Under the pieces are notes generated by a model. That model saw only the letters and a program-made list of their open reading frames with translations, was not told the origin of the DNA and did not search any database. DNA of 64,000 nt from Symsagittifera roscoffensis (lineage: Eukaryota; Xenacoelomorpha; Acoela; Convolutidae), in contig NC_087066.1 in assembly GCF_963678635.1 (NCBI RefSeq), positions 57,492,312 through 57,556,311 of the forward strand, given 5' to 3'. The position numbers and the translations under genes are program-made. Below, one piece after another: positions 1 through 10,084 of this stretch (position 1 is the first letter of the stretch; every line of letters starts with the position of its first letter).

Positions 1-108
1 ATAAAAACCCTGGAAAATTAAATGATTGAACTCAAGAAAAACGTGACCTAAATCAAAACGCTGCTAACCAAAAAACAACTTGATTCAGATCATCCAACCC
101 AATCTAGC

Positions 109-598
109 TTGATTGCCAGTTGCCAAGAACCGCCACCGAAACCCGCCGAGGAACTCGATGGCATTCGCATACGAGGAATCCCTGAATCAACGGAGAAGGA
201 AGCAAGATTGGGGCCAAGAACACGATTTCCCCGATGTTCAAAAAGTCTTTACACAAATGGATGTCTATGCCTTAATTGGCGATGTCATACGCCTGGGTTG
301 ATATGACGATAATAAGACAAGCACAATTCTATTAAAAAGGCCCAATGCATACCAACGACGAATGATATTGCTATCTGCGAGGAAACTGAAAAACTCCCCT
401 CAACCAATTCTCCTCAGCCGACAACTGACGAAGGAAGAAGCTGATCTAGAAAACCTTGCCCTTGTCAGAAGAAGGCAACTTATCATCGGCGAATCTGTAG
501 ACAGAAAGGACCTGAGAGTCTGCGATGCAACTCTGTACACTCAGAAAGGTGGAAAGTGGATAAAAGAGAAAGTCCCCAAATCCCAAGCGCCCAATTGA
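109..598 (+). pseudogene. LINE ORF1 protein, decayed
   Basis: The product would be a LINE ORF1 nucleic-acid-binding protein that packages the element RNA. The reading starts with an ELDGIRIRGIPES-type phrase in one frame (109-180), then moves by a frameshift to a second frame. There it continues past a TGA at 299-301 to the stop at 596-598. The C-terminal part has the pattern of a run of charged helix (LTKEEADLENLALVRRRQLI) followed by a basic end (YTQKGGKWIKEK), which is common in ORF1 proteins of CR1/jockey/RTE-like elements. It is immediately followed by ORF2 endonuclease sequence, which supports the call. Frameshift and stop make it a pseudogene. Confidence 0.75.
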
Positions 599-599
599 C

Positions 600-1465
600 T
601 AGCAGCGACGATAAATATCCTTATTTACGATGTCAGAAGTATACTTGAGTATAAATGGCGGACAACCTTCTCCAATGCTGTCCAAGTAAAAATTGCTTAT
701 CACGTCGTCTGCATAACTGAAACCTGGTTGACAGAAAGCAACGGCGACGCTGCATCTTTTCTGACAAACTTTGTTAATCCCCGGAACGACAGACCGAGTG
801 AAAAGGCTTAACACAACATGGTGGCGTACTTAAAGCAGTAAACCAAAACATTCGATGTAGCCAAATCAATTCCGCGTTTCAAGATTGTGTTCTCATCCGC
901 ATATCCCTGAACAAGCCGATTATAATATGCTGCATCTACGGCGCTCCTTCAAACAGTACCCTCTCATGGGATATCTCAGATCTAGTCAATCTCCAACTAT
1001 TTCCTGAGGCGTAAGCAATTTGAACAAAGTGCTATTTGTTCATATATAGTTGAAGATATGAATTTTAACTGTACACACTTGCCGTCAATGACTTCATCTT
1101 CTCTAGATGAACAGTCCACCCTCGGAGTACTCTGTGAGTCAAATTTCAAACAATTAAAAAAAATCCCTGACGGAAAATCACTGGACGTTCTCCTTAGTCA
1201 CCAGCGTAAAACTTGACAACCGTCACAAAATTCTATTCAGTTCCGATCAATTGCCACTCCATAGTCTCATTTGACTACCGACCTGTTCATGAAAAGACAC
1301 CAGCCATCAAACAGAAACTAGATTTTGGCATTTCCGCATACAAGAAAGCAACTGGGAACGAATGAATGCATTCATTTGTCAACACCCCTTCCATCCATAT
1401 TGCTTGAGAAACGTTGAACTGATGCTCGATCATTGGTTCGAGTGGTTACACGAAATACTAACCTG
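600..1465 (+). pseudogene. LINE ORF2, endonuclease domain and linker, decayed
   Basis: This is the start of LINE ORF2. The endonuclease signature CITETWL (707-730) is the block II motif (ITETWL) of apurinic-like LINE endonucleases, with the conserved Glu. A later phrase, IICCIYGAPSN (near 920-955), resembles the block with conserved Tyr and Pro. The linker is readable as NWERMNAFI (near 1350-1375), then HWFEWLHEIL. The reading changes frame at least three times and contains several stops. The endonuclease would nick the target site for target-primed reverse transcription. The RT domain that should follow is found 60 kb away, from 61839. Confidence 0.8.
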
Positions 1466-1518
1466 AACCAATCACTACAAAACACACTAGTCTGAACCAA
1501 TCACTACAAAACACAGGT
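1463..1518 (+). repeat. Short tandem duplication in the LINE linker
   Basis: A 29-bp unit beginning CTGAACCAATCACTACAAAA (1463-1491) is followed directly by a 27-bp near copy (1492-1518). The two differ only near the end (ACTAGT versus GGT). It lies inside LINE ORF2 and lengthens the linker reading, so it is a local replication-slippage duplication and not a functional signal. Confidence 0.85.
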
Positions 1519-1531
1519 CTGAACTAGCTCA

Positions 1532-1637
1532 TGTGACACTCGACCAGAATGTACGAAACTGCAAAGTCAGAATTCGAAATTTTTTTGTGACATCGGAGTG
1601 GGAAGATTAACGGTTTTAACGGAATAGTGGTCTTAAT
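1532..1637 (+). repeat. Element G 5' LTR, left part
   Basis: These 106 bases match 60911-61016 with about a dozen differences, including the shared run GGAGTGGGAAGATTAACGGT. The LTR starts TGTGACA directly next to LINE sequence. It is interrupted after CTTAAT by element A and continues at 18474. The uninterrupted version at 61005-61030 shows what the empty site looks like. Confidence 0.82.
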
Positions 1638-2791
1638 TTTACTAAGCGCTCATTGCTGGTTGAATGCTTAGTAATTTTATCCTAAATTATAAGTCTCACC
1701 TTAGATCGTCAAATTGTCTTGACAAAAAGTAGAGTAGAAACAATAGTTAGAAAAGGTATGAATTAATTAGTTGGTTAGATACAGAGCACTGGGTTATTAG
1801 ATTATATAAATGAATCGAACAGCTTAAAGAAATATACCTATGAGGGGAGGTTGAGCTAATCTTATTTTGTTCATCAATATTTTATCTTCTTACTAAGGTC
1901 GGTGGCTGATTAGTATGTATGGTTGCCCTTGATGTTTGTCCAAGTCAGCACTTCTGGTTGGGTCGTCTGAATCGTCTTGCTGTAGTCCTTTGGGTACTTG
2001 TAGTCCAGACTTCCTCGGGTGTGCGTATCTTGAGTATCTCGATTTATAATTTTTCAAATCAAACTTAAAATGAGAATTTATTCTCTTTTTATAAGTGAAA
2101 AGGGCTAGATTAATTTTAGTGTGAGGGCAGAAAAGAAAAATTATTTATTTTTAAAAGATATGACTGAAGAGAACTGACTTGCTGCTGACTGAGCAAAATG
2201 AAACACTGAAGATTTCAGGCCAGTCCTTTTGCTCATAAGCATAAACCGGCGGCTGATTCAATCTTTAATTATTCAGGTTTCACCTGCTCCTTTGTTCTCC
2301 CTTTTTAATAAGGGAATTTTCAACTAGTTTTTATTTGATTTTTTCAAATCAAATATCTTCAACTTATTAGTCCCCTTTGATAAAAACCGCAGCCTTCAGT
2401 TTGTCTTATTAAAAATTCATATTACTCTCTCTGATGCATCATATTGCAGGTGCACCTCTGCTTAATCAAAGCAAGGAGAATTTCAGTGCAGCCGGCAAGA
2501 CTGCTAAATATTTATCCAGTTTGTTTCAAGTTAAGTTAAAAGGGACGTATTAATAATCGCCGCCCTTTTAAAATATTGAGCATGAAAAAATGAGAAAAAT
2601 TGGACAAGTATTTAAAAAGGAGTGGATTTTCACAACAAGATTTTATAGTCCTAATAAGAGTAAATCAGTCAATATCTGATTTAGTGAAAAGAGGCTTTAA
2701 TTTAAATGGCACGCTCCAATTTAGAATTGGGTCGTTAAATAAACAATTAAGACAATGGTCTTTTGTGTGTGTGTAGTATTTCGCAATACTA
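1638..2791 (-). repeat. Element A 3' LTR
   Basis: This is the left-hand LTR, which is the 3' LTR in the element's own orientation. On the - strand it begins near AGTATTGCG, directly after the polypurine tract, and ends ...GCTTAGTAAA. It matches 17320-18473 with about three substitutions (for example near 1674, 2693 and 2707 by eye). The AGT start is typical of several Ty3/gypsy groups, where LTRs do not use TG...CA. The near-identity of the LTRs points to a recent insertion. Confidence 0.9.
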
Positions 2792-2795
2792 CAAC

Positions 2796-2809
2796 TCACC
2801 CCTTTTTTT
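2796..2809 (-). promoter_or_regulatory. Element A polypurine tract
   Basis: On the - strand this reads AAAAAAAGGGGTGA, a purine run ending five bases before the 3' LTR start. It is the expected primer site for plus-strand DNA synthesis. Confidence 0.8.
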
Positions 2810-2940
2810 AGAAAATTAAGCTGTTCGATTCTTACAGTTACCATGGTGAAAATTTAAACACTTTAATGGTTAAATACTAAAGTTATAAAATTTAAAGAGA
2901 ACATCAAACGAAAAAGTTATAAAGATAAGTTAGGTTTTAT

Positions 2941-3627
2941 CTAGAGCTTCCTTCCGGATTCAAGCTCCACATTGTATGATCTGAGGATCGCTATCTTCCT
3001 CTGTGAAGCCTCAAGTTTTTGTTGCAACTTCACGATTTTCTTCTTTTTAATTTTGTTTTTGATTCGTAGTCTGCTCATTCCGTCCGTAAGTTGTTGAATG
3101 TCGTCCTGTTCTTCCTGTCTGTTTTTTACATGGTTCGGAAAAACAGTTCTTCCCTCGAACGGAATGGTGACTTGCGTGCCTCCTGCCTTGAGGATGTAGC
3201 CGTGTTCCTCCCTCTTCTTTGATTTCCAGAAGTTGTTTTCGTTCTTTATAACCCCTTCTGGCTGGGTTATGAAGTCGATAGGCATCATCGCCTTTTCCAT
3301 TGTCGTTGAGTTAACGACTTCAATGAACGATGGCAGTTTCCATCTATTAAAATTTTCCTTTATTGAGTACTTTAAACTCGTTATATATTTTGGATTTTCC
3401 GTATCCAATTTGGTTTCTCTGCACTTCTGCAGCTCCAATCTTTGGGTTAAACTGGGAAAGTTGCGAGGGTTCTTATTTAACCCGTCGTCTATTGACAAAG
3501 ATTGAACTGCTAGAGATTTCCGTTGTTTCTTCCTGAGGGGCAGCTTTCTTTTGAACTCCTCTGGTGCTGGGTCTGCGTTTCTGCAATTCCAGTTTAAAAT
3601 TGGGTCGTATTCCATTTTGCTAAACAT
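2941..3627 (-). CDS. Element A 3' ORF, unknown protein of about 228 residues
   Basis: This is an open frame of about 228 codons whose stop lies 150 bp upstream of the 3' LTR, where env or accessory genes of LTR elements usually sit. I do not recognise the family. The N-terminal third is basic (KRKLPLRKKQRK). The C-terminal 60 residues are a likely coiled coil (a KNKIKKKKIVKLQQKLE stretch followed by heptad-like leucines). No signal peptide or membrane segment is visible, so it is not an envelope protein. I start it at the ATG at 3625-3627. The first 65 or so codons are repeated at 5583-5784 by the tandem duplication. It may bind RNA or oligomerise, but that is a guess from composition. Confidence 0.6.
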   Translation of the reverse strand: MFSKMEYDPILNWNCRNADPAPEEFKRKLPLRKKQRKSLAVQSLSIDDGLNKNPRNFPSLTQRLELQKCRETKLDTENPKYITSLKYSIKENFNRWKLPSFIEVVNSTTMEKAMMPIDFITQPEGVIKNENNFWKSKKREEHGYILKAGGTQVTIPFEGRTVFPNHVKNRQEEQDDIQQLTDGMSRLRIKNKIKKKKIVKLQQKLEASQRKIAILRSYNVELESGRKL

Positions 3628-3786
3628 CAATATAAAATGACCAAATATTCAAAATCCCGAATTACATTCGGATATTAAGGCTAATTATCAAATGTTTGAA
3701 CGATGAAGGACAAAGTGTAAAATTGTATATATATATAAAAGGTGGAACATATAATCTTGTGGTTTCACACAAACCCACCACGGAAA

Positions 3787-3874
3787 ACAAATGAAGAAAG
3801 ACGATCATGGTGTTTATTAACCACAGGAATACAAATGAAGAAAGACCATCATGGTGTTTATTAACCACAGGAAT
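3787..3874 (+). repeat. 44-bp direct repeat (also at 5944-6031)
   Basis: Two adjacent 44-bp copies start ACAAATGAAGAAAGAC (3787-3830 and 3831-3874), with one difference. The same pair recurs at 5944-6031 in the duplicated unit. The short reading frame across it merely repeats a motif (VNKHHDG-type) and is not a gene. Confidence 0.9.
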
Positions 3875-5236
3875 AAAGCATTATACGACACTGAGTTAAT
3901 CTCAGATATTAAACTTATGTACATAAAAGGAAAATGGAAATTTGGGCATTAATTAACCCCTAATCTTAAATGTATGTCCACCTGGTTGTCATAACCAGCA
4001 ATTTTTGTTACATTTTTTGATAGAAAATAGAAAAGATTTGAATTAGAATCAAATCAAAATGAAATATCGTAGAAAAGGAAAATTAAACAGACAATTTGCA
4101 AACTGTATAATTTTCAAAAAGATAAGTTTTTTAGTTTCTCTTTGGTTTTAATCCTCTGCATCAGTCCATGTTCACATCTTTAGTACAGAAAGTCATCCTG
4201 AACTTTATGATGCAAAAATTTAACGTAAACAATCTTAAAGATGATGCGGTCCAATTTTCAAAGTGTTGCTTCGGAAAATTTGTTGTTTTTAAGGATTTAA
4301 ATGCCTGCATGTTGTGGATATTGAACTACCGAATTGATATTTTGGCCAAATTGTGAGGAGCGAATCATAAGAGTCTCAAAGGCTGCATACAGCCACCAAC
4401 AAGCATTTGCGTTGTTGAAAGATTATGGTACCATAATTTTAAAAAGGCTACATGAAGCCACCAACAAATGCTGGCATAAATCTGCGGCGGGTCGGGTCGA
4501 AAAACGTTGTTCGCCCATTTTATGATAAAGATTTTTGATGAAAATTTAACTCAATGTGTTGAGAAAAAAGGAGGTGATTTTTCCCTTTTTGATGAATTTC
4601 TTCTAGTTTGCATTTTGTAATTTGAAAACTACAAAGATAATAATTATTGTCATCGGTCCCTACTTGGGCCCTAAGAGGAATCCGATGGTGCAAATTAACT
4701 TCGCAGAATGGGTTTGTTACAATTTTACATTGGCTAGTTCTTTTATCAAAGGTTTCACTCTATTAATTCTCGTTATTGTATGTAGGGTAATTTGTCATTC
4801 CCTTAAGTGTAATACTGAATTTTCAGTTAATAAAACCGCCTGAAAATGAAATATTATAGACTCGTAAAACTGTAATATTTTAAACTCCTGGCCTTTTGCA
4901 ATTTTTTTTGCAAATATGTTGTAGTCGAAAAACTTTTTTGTCTGAGCCATTGGGTTCCGATCCCTCTATCTTTATTTGATTTTGAGGTTGGTCCAAAATT
5001 GTTAGCGTACTTGACTGTTTTTGATCTCGGTTAAGAATTAAATCCGTGTTCATGCATTTTGGCATATCTTTTTGGGTGTCATACAGAACCGCTATTCATT
5101 GTAGTACATTTGTAGGATAATAATCGTAATCTAATTTTTTAGTAAGATTAAACAAAGTTTACTGCTCAGTATACAAAATTTTGGTAAGCTTCACAAAACT
5201 TTAAGCGTTTTAAAAGCTTTAATGAAAATTAATGTT
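3875..5236. other. Non-coding spacer of element A (copy at 6032-7393)
   Basis: This AT-rich stretch lies between the protease end and the 3' ORF, where a normal Ty3/gypsy element would have RT, RNase H and integrase. I find none of their motifs (no YxDD, no DTG, no zinc-binding HHCC) on either strand. Only frames under 75 codons occur. A short repeat GCCACCAACAA appears twice (near 4393 and 4457). The same holds for the duplicate at 6032-7393. Confidence 0.7.
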
Positions 5237-5784
5237 TTAAAGCACGAAGAAACGGGTTTGTTTTATTTCTATGTTTTCAAACGTTTGGCCTATTATACCT
5301 TTGTTTATATCTACTTTTGATTCTCTGGAATTTTTTAGTACGATAGGCATTGACTTAATTTCATTCCTACAATAAGTGCTTTTTGCATTGATGCCTTTTT
5401 GTTCTAAGGACTTATCAATTCTAAACGATGTTCCTAATTTGAAAACCATGCCTGCTGGAGAAATTGAAATTACGCGGGATGATTTTGTTGCAATAGTTAT
5501 ATTTTTATCAAGAAGTACATTTTGATAAAAGCTTAGATATGGATAACTTTTGCTTCTTATAGTACTAATAGGAACTCTTACATCTGCAGCTCCAATCTTT
5601 GGGTTAAACTGGGAAAGTTGCGAGGGTTCTTATTTAACCCGTCGTCTATTGACAAAGATTGAACTGCTAGAGATTTCCGTTGTTTCTTCCTGAGGGGCAG
5701 CTTTCTTTTGAACTCCTCTGGTGCTGGGTCTGCGTTTCTGCAATTCCAGTTTAAAATTGGGTCGTATTCCATTTTGCTAAACAT
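5237..5784 (-). pseudogene. Fragments at the duplication junction: protease end and 3' ORF start
   Basis: 5237-5582 is a second copy of the last 115 or so codons of the element A protease reading (complete version from 7394). 5583-5784 is a second copy of the first 65 or so codons of the 3' ORF (complete version at 2941-3627). Both are cut at the tandem duplication junction and cannot make a full product. Confidence 0.85.
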
Positions 5785-7393
5785 CAATATAAAATGACCA
5801 AATATTCAAAATCCCGAATTACATTCGGATATTAAGGCTAATTATCAAATGTTTGAACGATGAAGGACAAAGTGTAAAATTGTATATATATATAAAAGGT
5901 GGAACATATAATCTTGTGGTTTCACACAAACCCACCACGGAAAACAAATGAAGAAAGACGATCATGGTGTTTATTAACCACAGGAATACAAATGAAGAAA
6001 GACCATCATGGTGTTTATTAACCACAGGAATAAAGCATTATACGACACTGAGTTAATCTCAGATATTAAACTTATGTACATAAAAGGAAAATGGAAATTT
6101 GGGCATTAATTAACCCCTAATCTTAAATGTATGTCCACCTGGTTGTCATAACCAGCAATTTTTGTTACATTTTTTGATAGAAAATAGAAAAGATTTGAAT
6201 TAGAATCAAATCAAAATGAAATATTGTAGAAAAGGAAAATTAAACAGACAATTTGCAAACTGTATAATTTTCAAAAAGATAAGTTTTTTAGTTTCTCTTT
6301 GGTTTTAATCCTCTGCATCAGTCCATGTTCACATCTTTAGTACAGAAAGTCATCCTGAACTTTATGATGCAAAAATTTAACGTAAACAATCTTAAAGATG
6401 ATGCGGTCCAATTTTCAAAGTGTTGCTTCTGAAAATTTGTTGTTTTTAAGGATTTAAATGCCTGCATGTTGTGGATATTGAACTACCGAATTGATATTTT
6501 GGCCAAATTGTGAGGAGCGAATCATAAGAGTCTCAAAGGCTGAATACAGCCACCAACAAGCATTTGCGTTGTTGAAAGATTATGGTACCATAATTTTAAA
6601 AAGGCTACATGAAGCCACCAACAAATGCTGGCATAAATCTGCGGCGGGTCGGGTCGAAAAACGTTGTTCGCCCATTTTATGATAAAGATTTTTGATGAAA
6701 ATTTAACTCAATGTGTTGAGAAAAAAGGAGGTGATTTTTCCCTTTTTGATGAATTTCTTCTAGTTTGCATTTTGTAATTTGAAAACTACAAAGATAATAA
6801 TTATTGTCATCGGTCCCTACTTGGGCCCTAAGAGGAATCCGATGGTGCAAATTAACTTCGCAGAATGGGTTTGTTACAATTTTACATTGGCTAGTTCTTT
6901 TATCAAAGGTTTCACTCTATTAATTCTCGTTATTGTATGTAGGGTAATTTGTCATTCCCTTAAGTGTAATACTGAATTTTCAGTTAATAAAACCGCCTGA
7001 AAATGAAATATTATAGACTCGTAAAACTGTAATATTTTAAACTCCTGGCCTTTTGCAATTTTTTTTGCAAATATGTTGTAGTCGAAAAACTTTTTTGTCT
7101 GAGCCATTGGGTTCCGATCCCTCTATCTTTATTTGATTTTGAGGTTGGTCCAAAATTGTTAGCGTACTTGACTGTTTTTGATCTCGGTTAAGAATTAAAT
7201 CCGTGTTCATGCATTTTGGCATATCTTTTTGGGTGTCATACAGAACCGCTATTCATTGTAGTACATTTGTAGGATAATAATCGTAATCTAATTTTTTAGT
7301 AAGATTAAACAAAGTTTACTGCTCAGTATACAAAATTTTGGTAAACTTCACAAAACTTTAAGCGTTTTAAAAGCTTTAATGAAAATTAATGTT

Positions 7394-9247
7394 TTAAAGC
7401 ACGAAGAAACGGGTTTGTTTTATTTCTATGTTTTCAAACGTTTGGCCTATTATACCTTTGTTTATATCTACTTTTGATTCTCTGGAATTTTTTAGTACGA
7501 TAGGCATTGACTTAATTTCATTCCTACAATAAGTGCTTTTTGCATTGATGCCTTTTTGTTCTAAGGACTTATCAATTCTAAACGATGTTCCTAATTTGAA
7601 AACCATGCCTGCTGGAGAAATTGAAATTACGCGGGATGATTTTGGTGCAATAGTTATATTTTTATCAAGAAGTACATTTTGATAAAAGCTTAGATATGGA
7701 TAACTTTTGCTTCTTATAGTACTAATAGGAACTCTTACATCTGGGTATTTTTTTAGTTCTAAGTTTAAATTCGGAAAGTTTATTGATTTAAAAATGTAAG
7801 AAATGAAATCCATTCCTAATATATTTAGATCGCATCCGTTCTCGGCTGAAATCCATGCTTTGATTTTTACCGGATTATCAGTGTTTGTACCAAAAGTTGA
7901 TTCAAAATTAGTATAACCTATAAGTTTAAGTTTTTCTCCATTAACAGCAACTGTGTTTGATCTTGATTTATTGAGCTGTAGAGGCTGTATTTTACAATAT
8001 TGATCATAACTGTCGGAATTAATAAGCGAACATGTTGCTCCAGTGTCTAGTAGAAATTGGGTTTCCAGACCGTTAATTAATATTTTTGTCTCCGACGGGA
8101 TGTTGGTATAAGTTAATATACAATTGTATTTTTGGTCCAGACGGAGACTGATCTAGTTTAAATTAAAAAGTTCACACTCATTATCGGTATAGTCTCCTGG
8201 AATGTCATCATCACTAAAGTTGTGGATCTGGTAAGGTGAATGATAATCGTTATTGTCGTTGAAGGGTTTTTAACTGTTCGACCTGTCACGCGATTGAGAA
8301 CTTTCATTGAAGTTTGACAAATGCCTGAACTCTTGTTGGGGATTTATGTCATTGAAACTGTTGTCTACTCTTGATCTATTCTTGCTATATTTATGGTAAC
8401 TTTTGTTTGAATTCTCTCTTAATTGAAGCGAGTCATAATTTTGCTCCTGTTGATCGTTATATTTAAAGCAATGGCTTATCGTATGGCCTGACATGCAACA
8501 CCAGTTGCAAAACATTGGGTTTTTTTGTTTGTTTCTATGCTCATGTGGATTATAAGCTGCGTTTATTTTATGATCGTTCATTAGTCCTGTTAACTCTTTA
8601 AGTTGATCCTTTATTCCTTCTATCTCCAACTTATTATCAACACTGCTGGAAGCTGTTCCAGTAAACTCACTACTTACTGCAAAACTTAAGTCTTTTGTTG
8701 CAATATGATCTTTTAATTGTTGCCATGTTGCGGGTGGATTCTCAATTAGGAATTGATGAGCCTTTTGTTTCAAGCCTGGCGGGCTTAAGCCGCGTACAAA
8801 GAATTCCATTTCCTTTGCTGTTCTTTGATCATCATTAAAAGTTGGATTAGGCTATCCACGGTCTACTGCGGTGCTTAATCTATGTATGTAGCTTTTAATG
8901 AATTCATCAGGTTGTCTTTTTATGTTTTCTGCTTCTATTCGTCTCCTATACTTATCTTTATCATCAGTGAATCTATCTATGAATTGATCTCTTATATCAT
9001 TCCAAGGTAAGTTTGCTGCTAATCCCTGATACCATTGAGCGGCTGGACCTCTTAATATTGAACCAAATAAGGCTCTTTGTCTTTTATCATATGCGTCTTG
9101 TTCGTCACCTGCGTCTCCTGGTCTAGTGCCTAGGGAAAATGCTATCTTTTTCTCTACTATATCAAGAAAATCTCTTGCATCTTCATTCGGATCTAAGCCG
9201 GTAAACTTTTCGAGAGCTAAATCTGGGTATGCTACTACGTTTGCCAT
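7394..9247 (-). pseudogene. gag-pro: Element A gag-protease reading frame, three in-frame stops
   Basis: This is one continuous frame of about 617 codons from the ATG at 9247. The Gag part opens MANVVAYPDLALEKFTG and has the capsid-like run AAQWYQGLAANLPW and then FIKSYIHRL. It ends with a zinc knuckle CNWCCMSGHTISHC of form CX2CX4HX4C. The protease follows in the same frame with the aspartyl active site LLDTGATCSLI (near 8028-8060) and the downstream phrase LNILGMDFI. Three stops break it: TAG near 8852, TAA at 8270 and TAG near 8155. Gag would form the particle and the protease would mature it. There is no RT after the stop at 7394. The two outer stops could be read through in a live relative, but the one inside the capsid suggests decay. 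Upstream neighbours are two small leader ORFs. Confidence 0.82.
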
Positions 9248-9341
9248 CTTTGTTTTATTCACTCAATGTTTTGTTAACAATATTTAAAGGGTTTGGATGT
9301 TTTGTGTTTTGATCAATTTTTTCAGACTGAAATAATTGTAT

Positions 9342-9626
9342 TTAAGTTACAATGAAGTTTGCTGAGTTCAATGAATACGAATTTTTGTTAGATAGATCAA
9401 TAGTGCTATGGGTCTGATTAAGCTTTTTTAAGATGGAATTTATCTCTGGGGTATTGCTGCTGGAAAGAATGGTTAATTCGTGAATATTTTTGTGTGGGTG
9501 TTTGGACAAAATTGTGATTTGATCTTTTTGGATATTGGTGATATACCAAATAAGTTTTGTGGATTTATTTTTTAATTTCAGTTTTAAATTAAATGCTGTT
9601 GTATTTACTGGATAAAAGTTGGTCAT
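9342..9626 (-). CDS. Element A leader ORF 2, small protein of unknown function
   Basis: This 94-codon open frame starts at the ATG at 9624-9626, between the LTR and gag on the element's coding strand. It is clearly related to the neighbouring ORF at 9809-10084. The shared pattern is NLKLKL..NK, IWYITN, an I.IL.KHP block, HEL and TPEI..IL, in the same order and spacing. I do not know the family. Preservation of two related frames with no stops in an otherwise AT-rich leader argues that they are or were translated. No signal peptide, zinc site or membrane segment is visible. Confidence 0.6.
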   Translation of the reverse strand: MTNFYPVNTTAFNLKLKLKNKSTKLIWYITNIQKDQITILSKHPHKNIHELTILSSSNTPEINSILKKLNQTHSTIDLSNKNSYSLNSANFIVT

Positions 9627-9808
9627 AGCATTTTACATCCTTTTAGGGACATAAATATTTATCTAGGGAATGATGAACAATATAAAAAATATTTAAATTT
9701 TTTCTTATGAACTTGTTATTATTTTTAATTTTTGTTAAGGAAAATTTTGTGTTTTTAATTAAAAATGATTAAAATGCAAGTAGTTTTGTGCTTGGGTATA
9801 TTATGATA

Positions 9809-10084
9809 TCAGAAAGCAATCGGGAGTGAAGCAATTAATCGCTCTTCCGGTATACAAATTATGTTATTTGGTATTTTTATTTGCTGAAGAATTGTGTCAA
9901 TTTCTGGAGTATATCGACGAAAGAAGACGTATAATTCGTGTTTATCTTCGTTAGGGTGTTTTGCTAAAATACTAATATGATTTTTTTCAGTGTTAGTGAT
10001 ATACCATATGATGTGAGAGACTTTATTTCCTAATTTGAGCTTTAAATTTATTGTACTGACGTCAATTTTAAAATGTGTTGACAT
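9809..10084 (-). CDS. Element A leader ORF 1, paralogue of leader ORF 2
   Basis: This 91-codon open frame starts at the ATG at 10082-10084. It aligns end to end with 9342-9626, with roughly 40-45% of positions alike by eye. The conserved core is NLKLKL, then IWYITN, KHP, HEL and TPEI. The 180-bp gap between the two frames has no coding. The pair looks like an old tandem gene duplication inside the element's 5' leader. Function is unknown. Possible roles include RNA packaging or counter-defence, but nothing in the sequence decides this. Confidence 0.6.
   Translation of the reverse strand: MSTHFKIDVSTINLKLKLGNKVSHIIWYITNTEKNHISILAKHPNEDKHELYVFFRRYTPEIDTILQQIKIPNNIICIPEERLIASLPIAF

Larger units (their letters stand above)
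1..1531 (+). mobile_element. LINE retrotransposon, 5' half (ORF1, endonuclease, linker)
   Basis: This is the left half of a decayed CR1/jockey-type LINE that enters from outside the window. It contains ORF1, an apurinic-type endonuclease and the start of the endonuclease-RT linker. The linker reading WFEWLHEIL, near 1430-1459, is the type of sequence that precedes the RT in this group. The matching continuation, a residue run reading SNLIKRLNT, begins at 61839 on the same strand, so I infer that both halves are one LINE copy split by the giant LTR element G. Many stops and frameshifts show that it is long dead. Confidence 0.85.
3426..7739 (-). repeat. 2157-bp tandem duplication inside element A
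   Basis: Bases 3426-5582 repeat at 5583-7739 with a constant offset of 2157 and about five visible differences (for example near 4066/6223, 4270/6427, 4386/6543, 5186/7343 and 5489/7646). The junction shares TCTG with both original edges, so the duplication looks like a microhomology or slippage event. Each unit holds the end of the protease reading, a non-coding spacer and the N-terminal third of the 3' ORF. As a result only the outer copies of the protease (7394-8157) and the 3' ORF (2941-3627) are complete. Confidence 0.95.

Noticed and set aside
3662-3868. A 68-codon frame (repeated at 5819) as a gene
   Set aside because: It is generated by the 44-bp direct repeat and duplicated with it, with no start context or homology.
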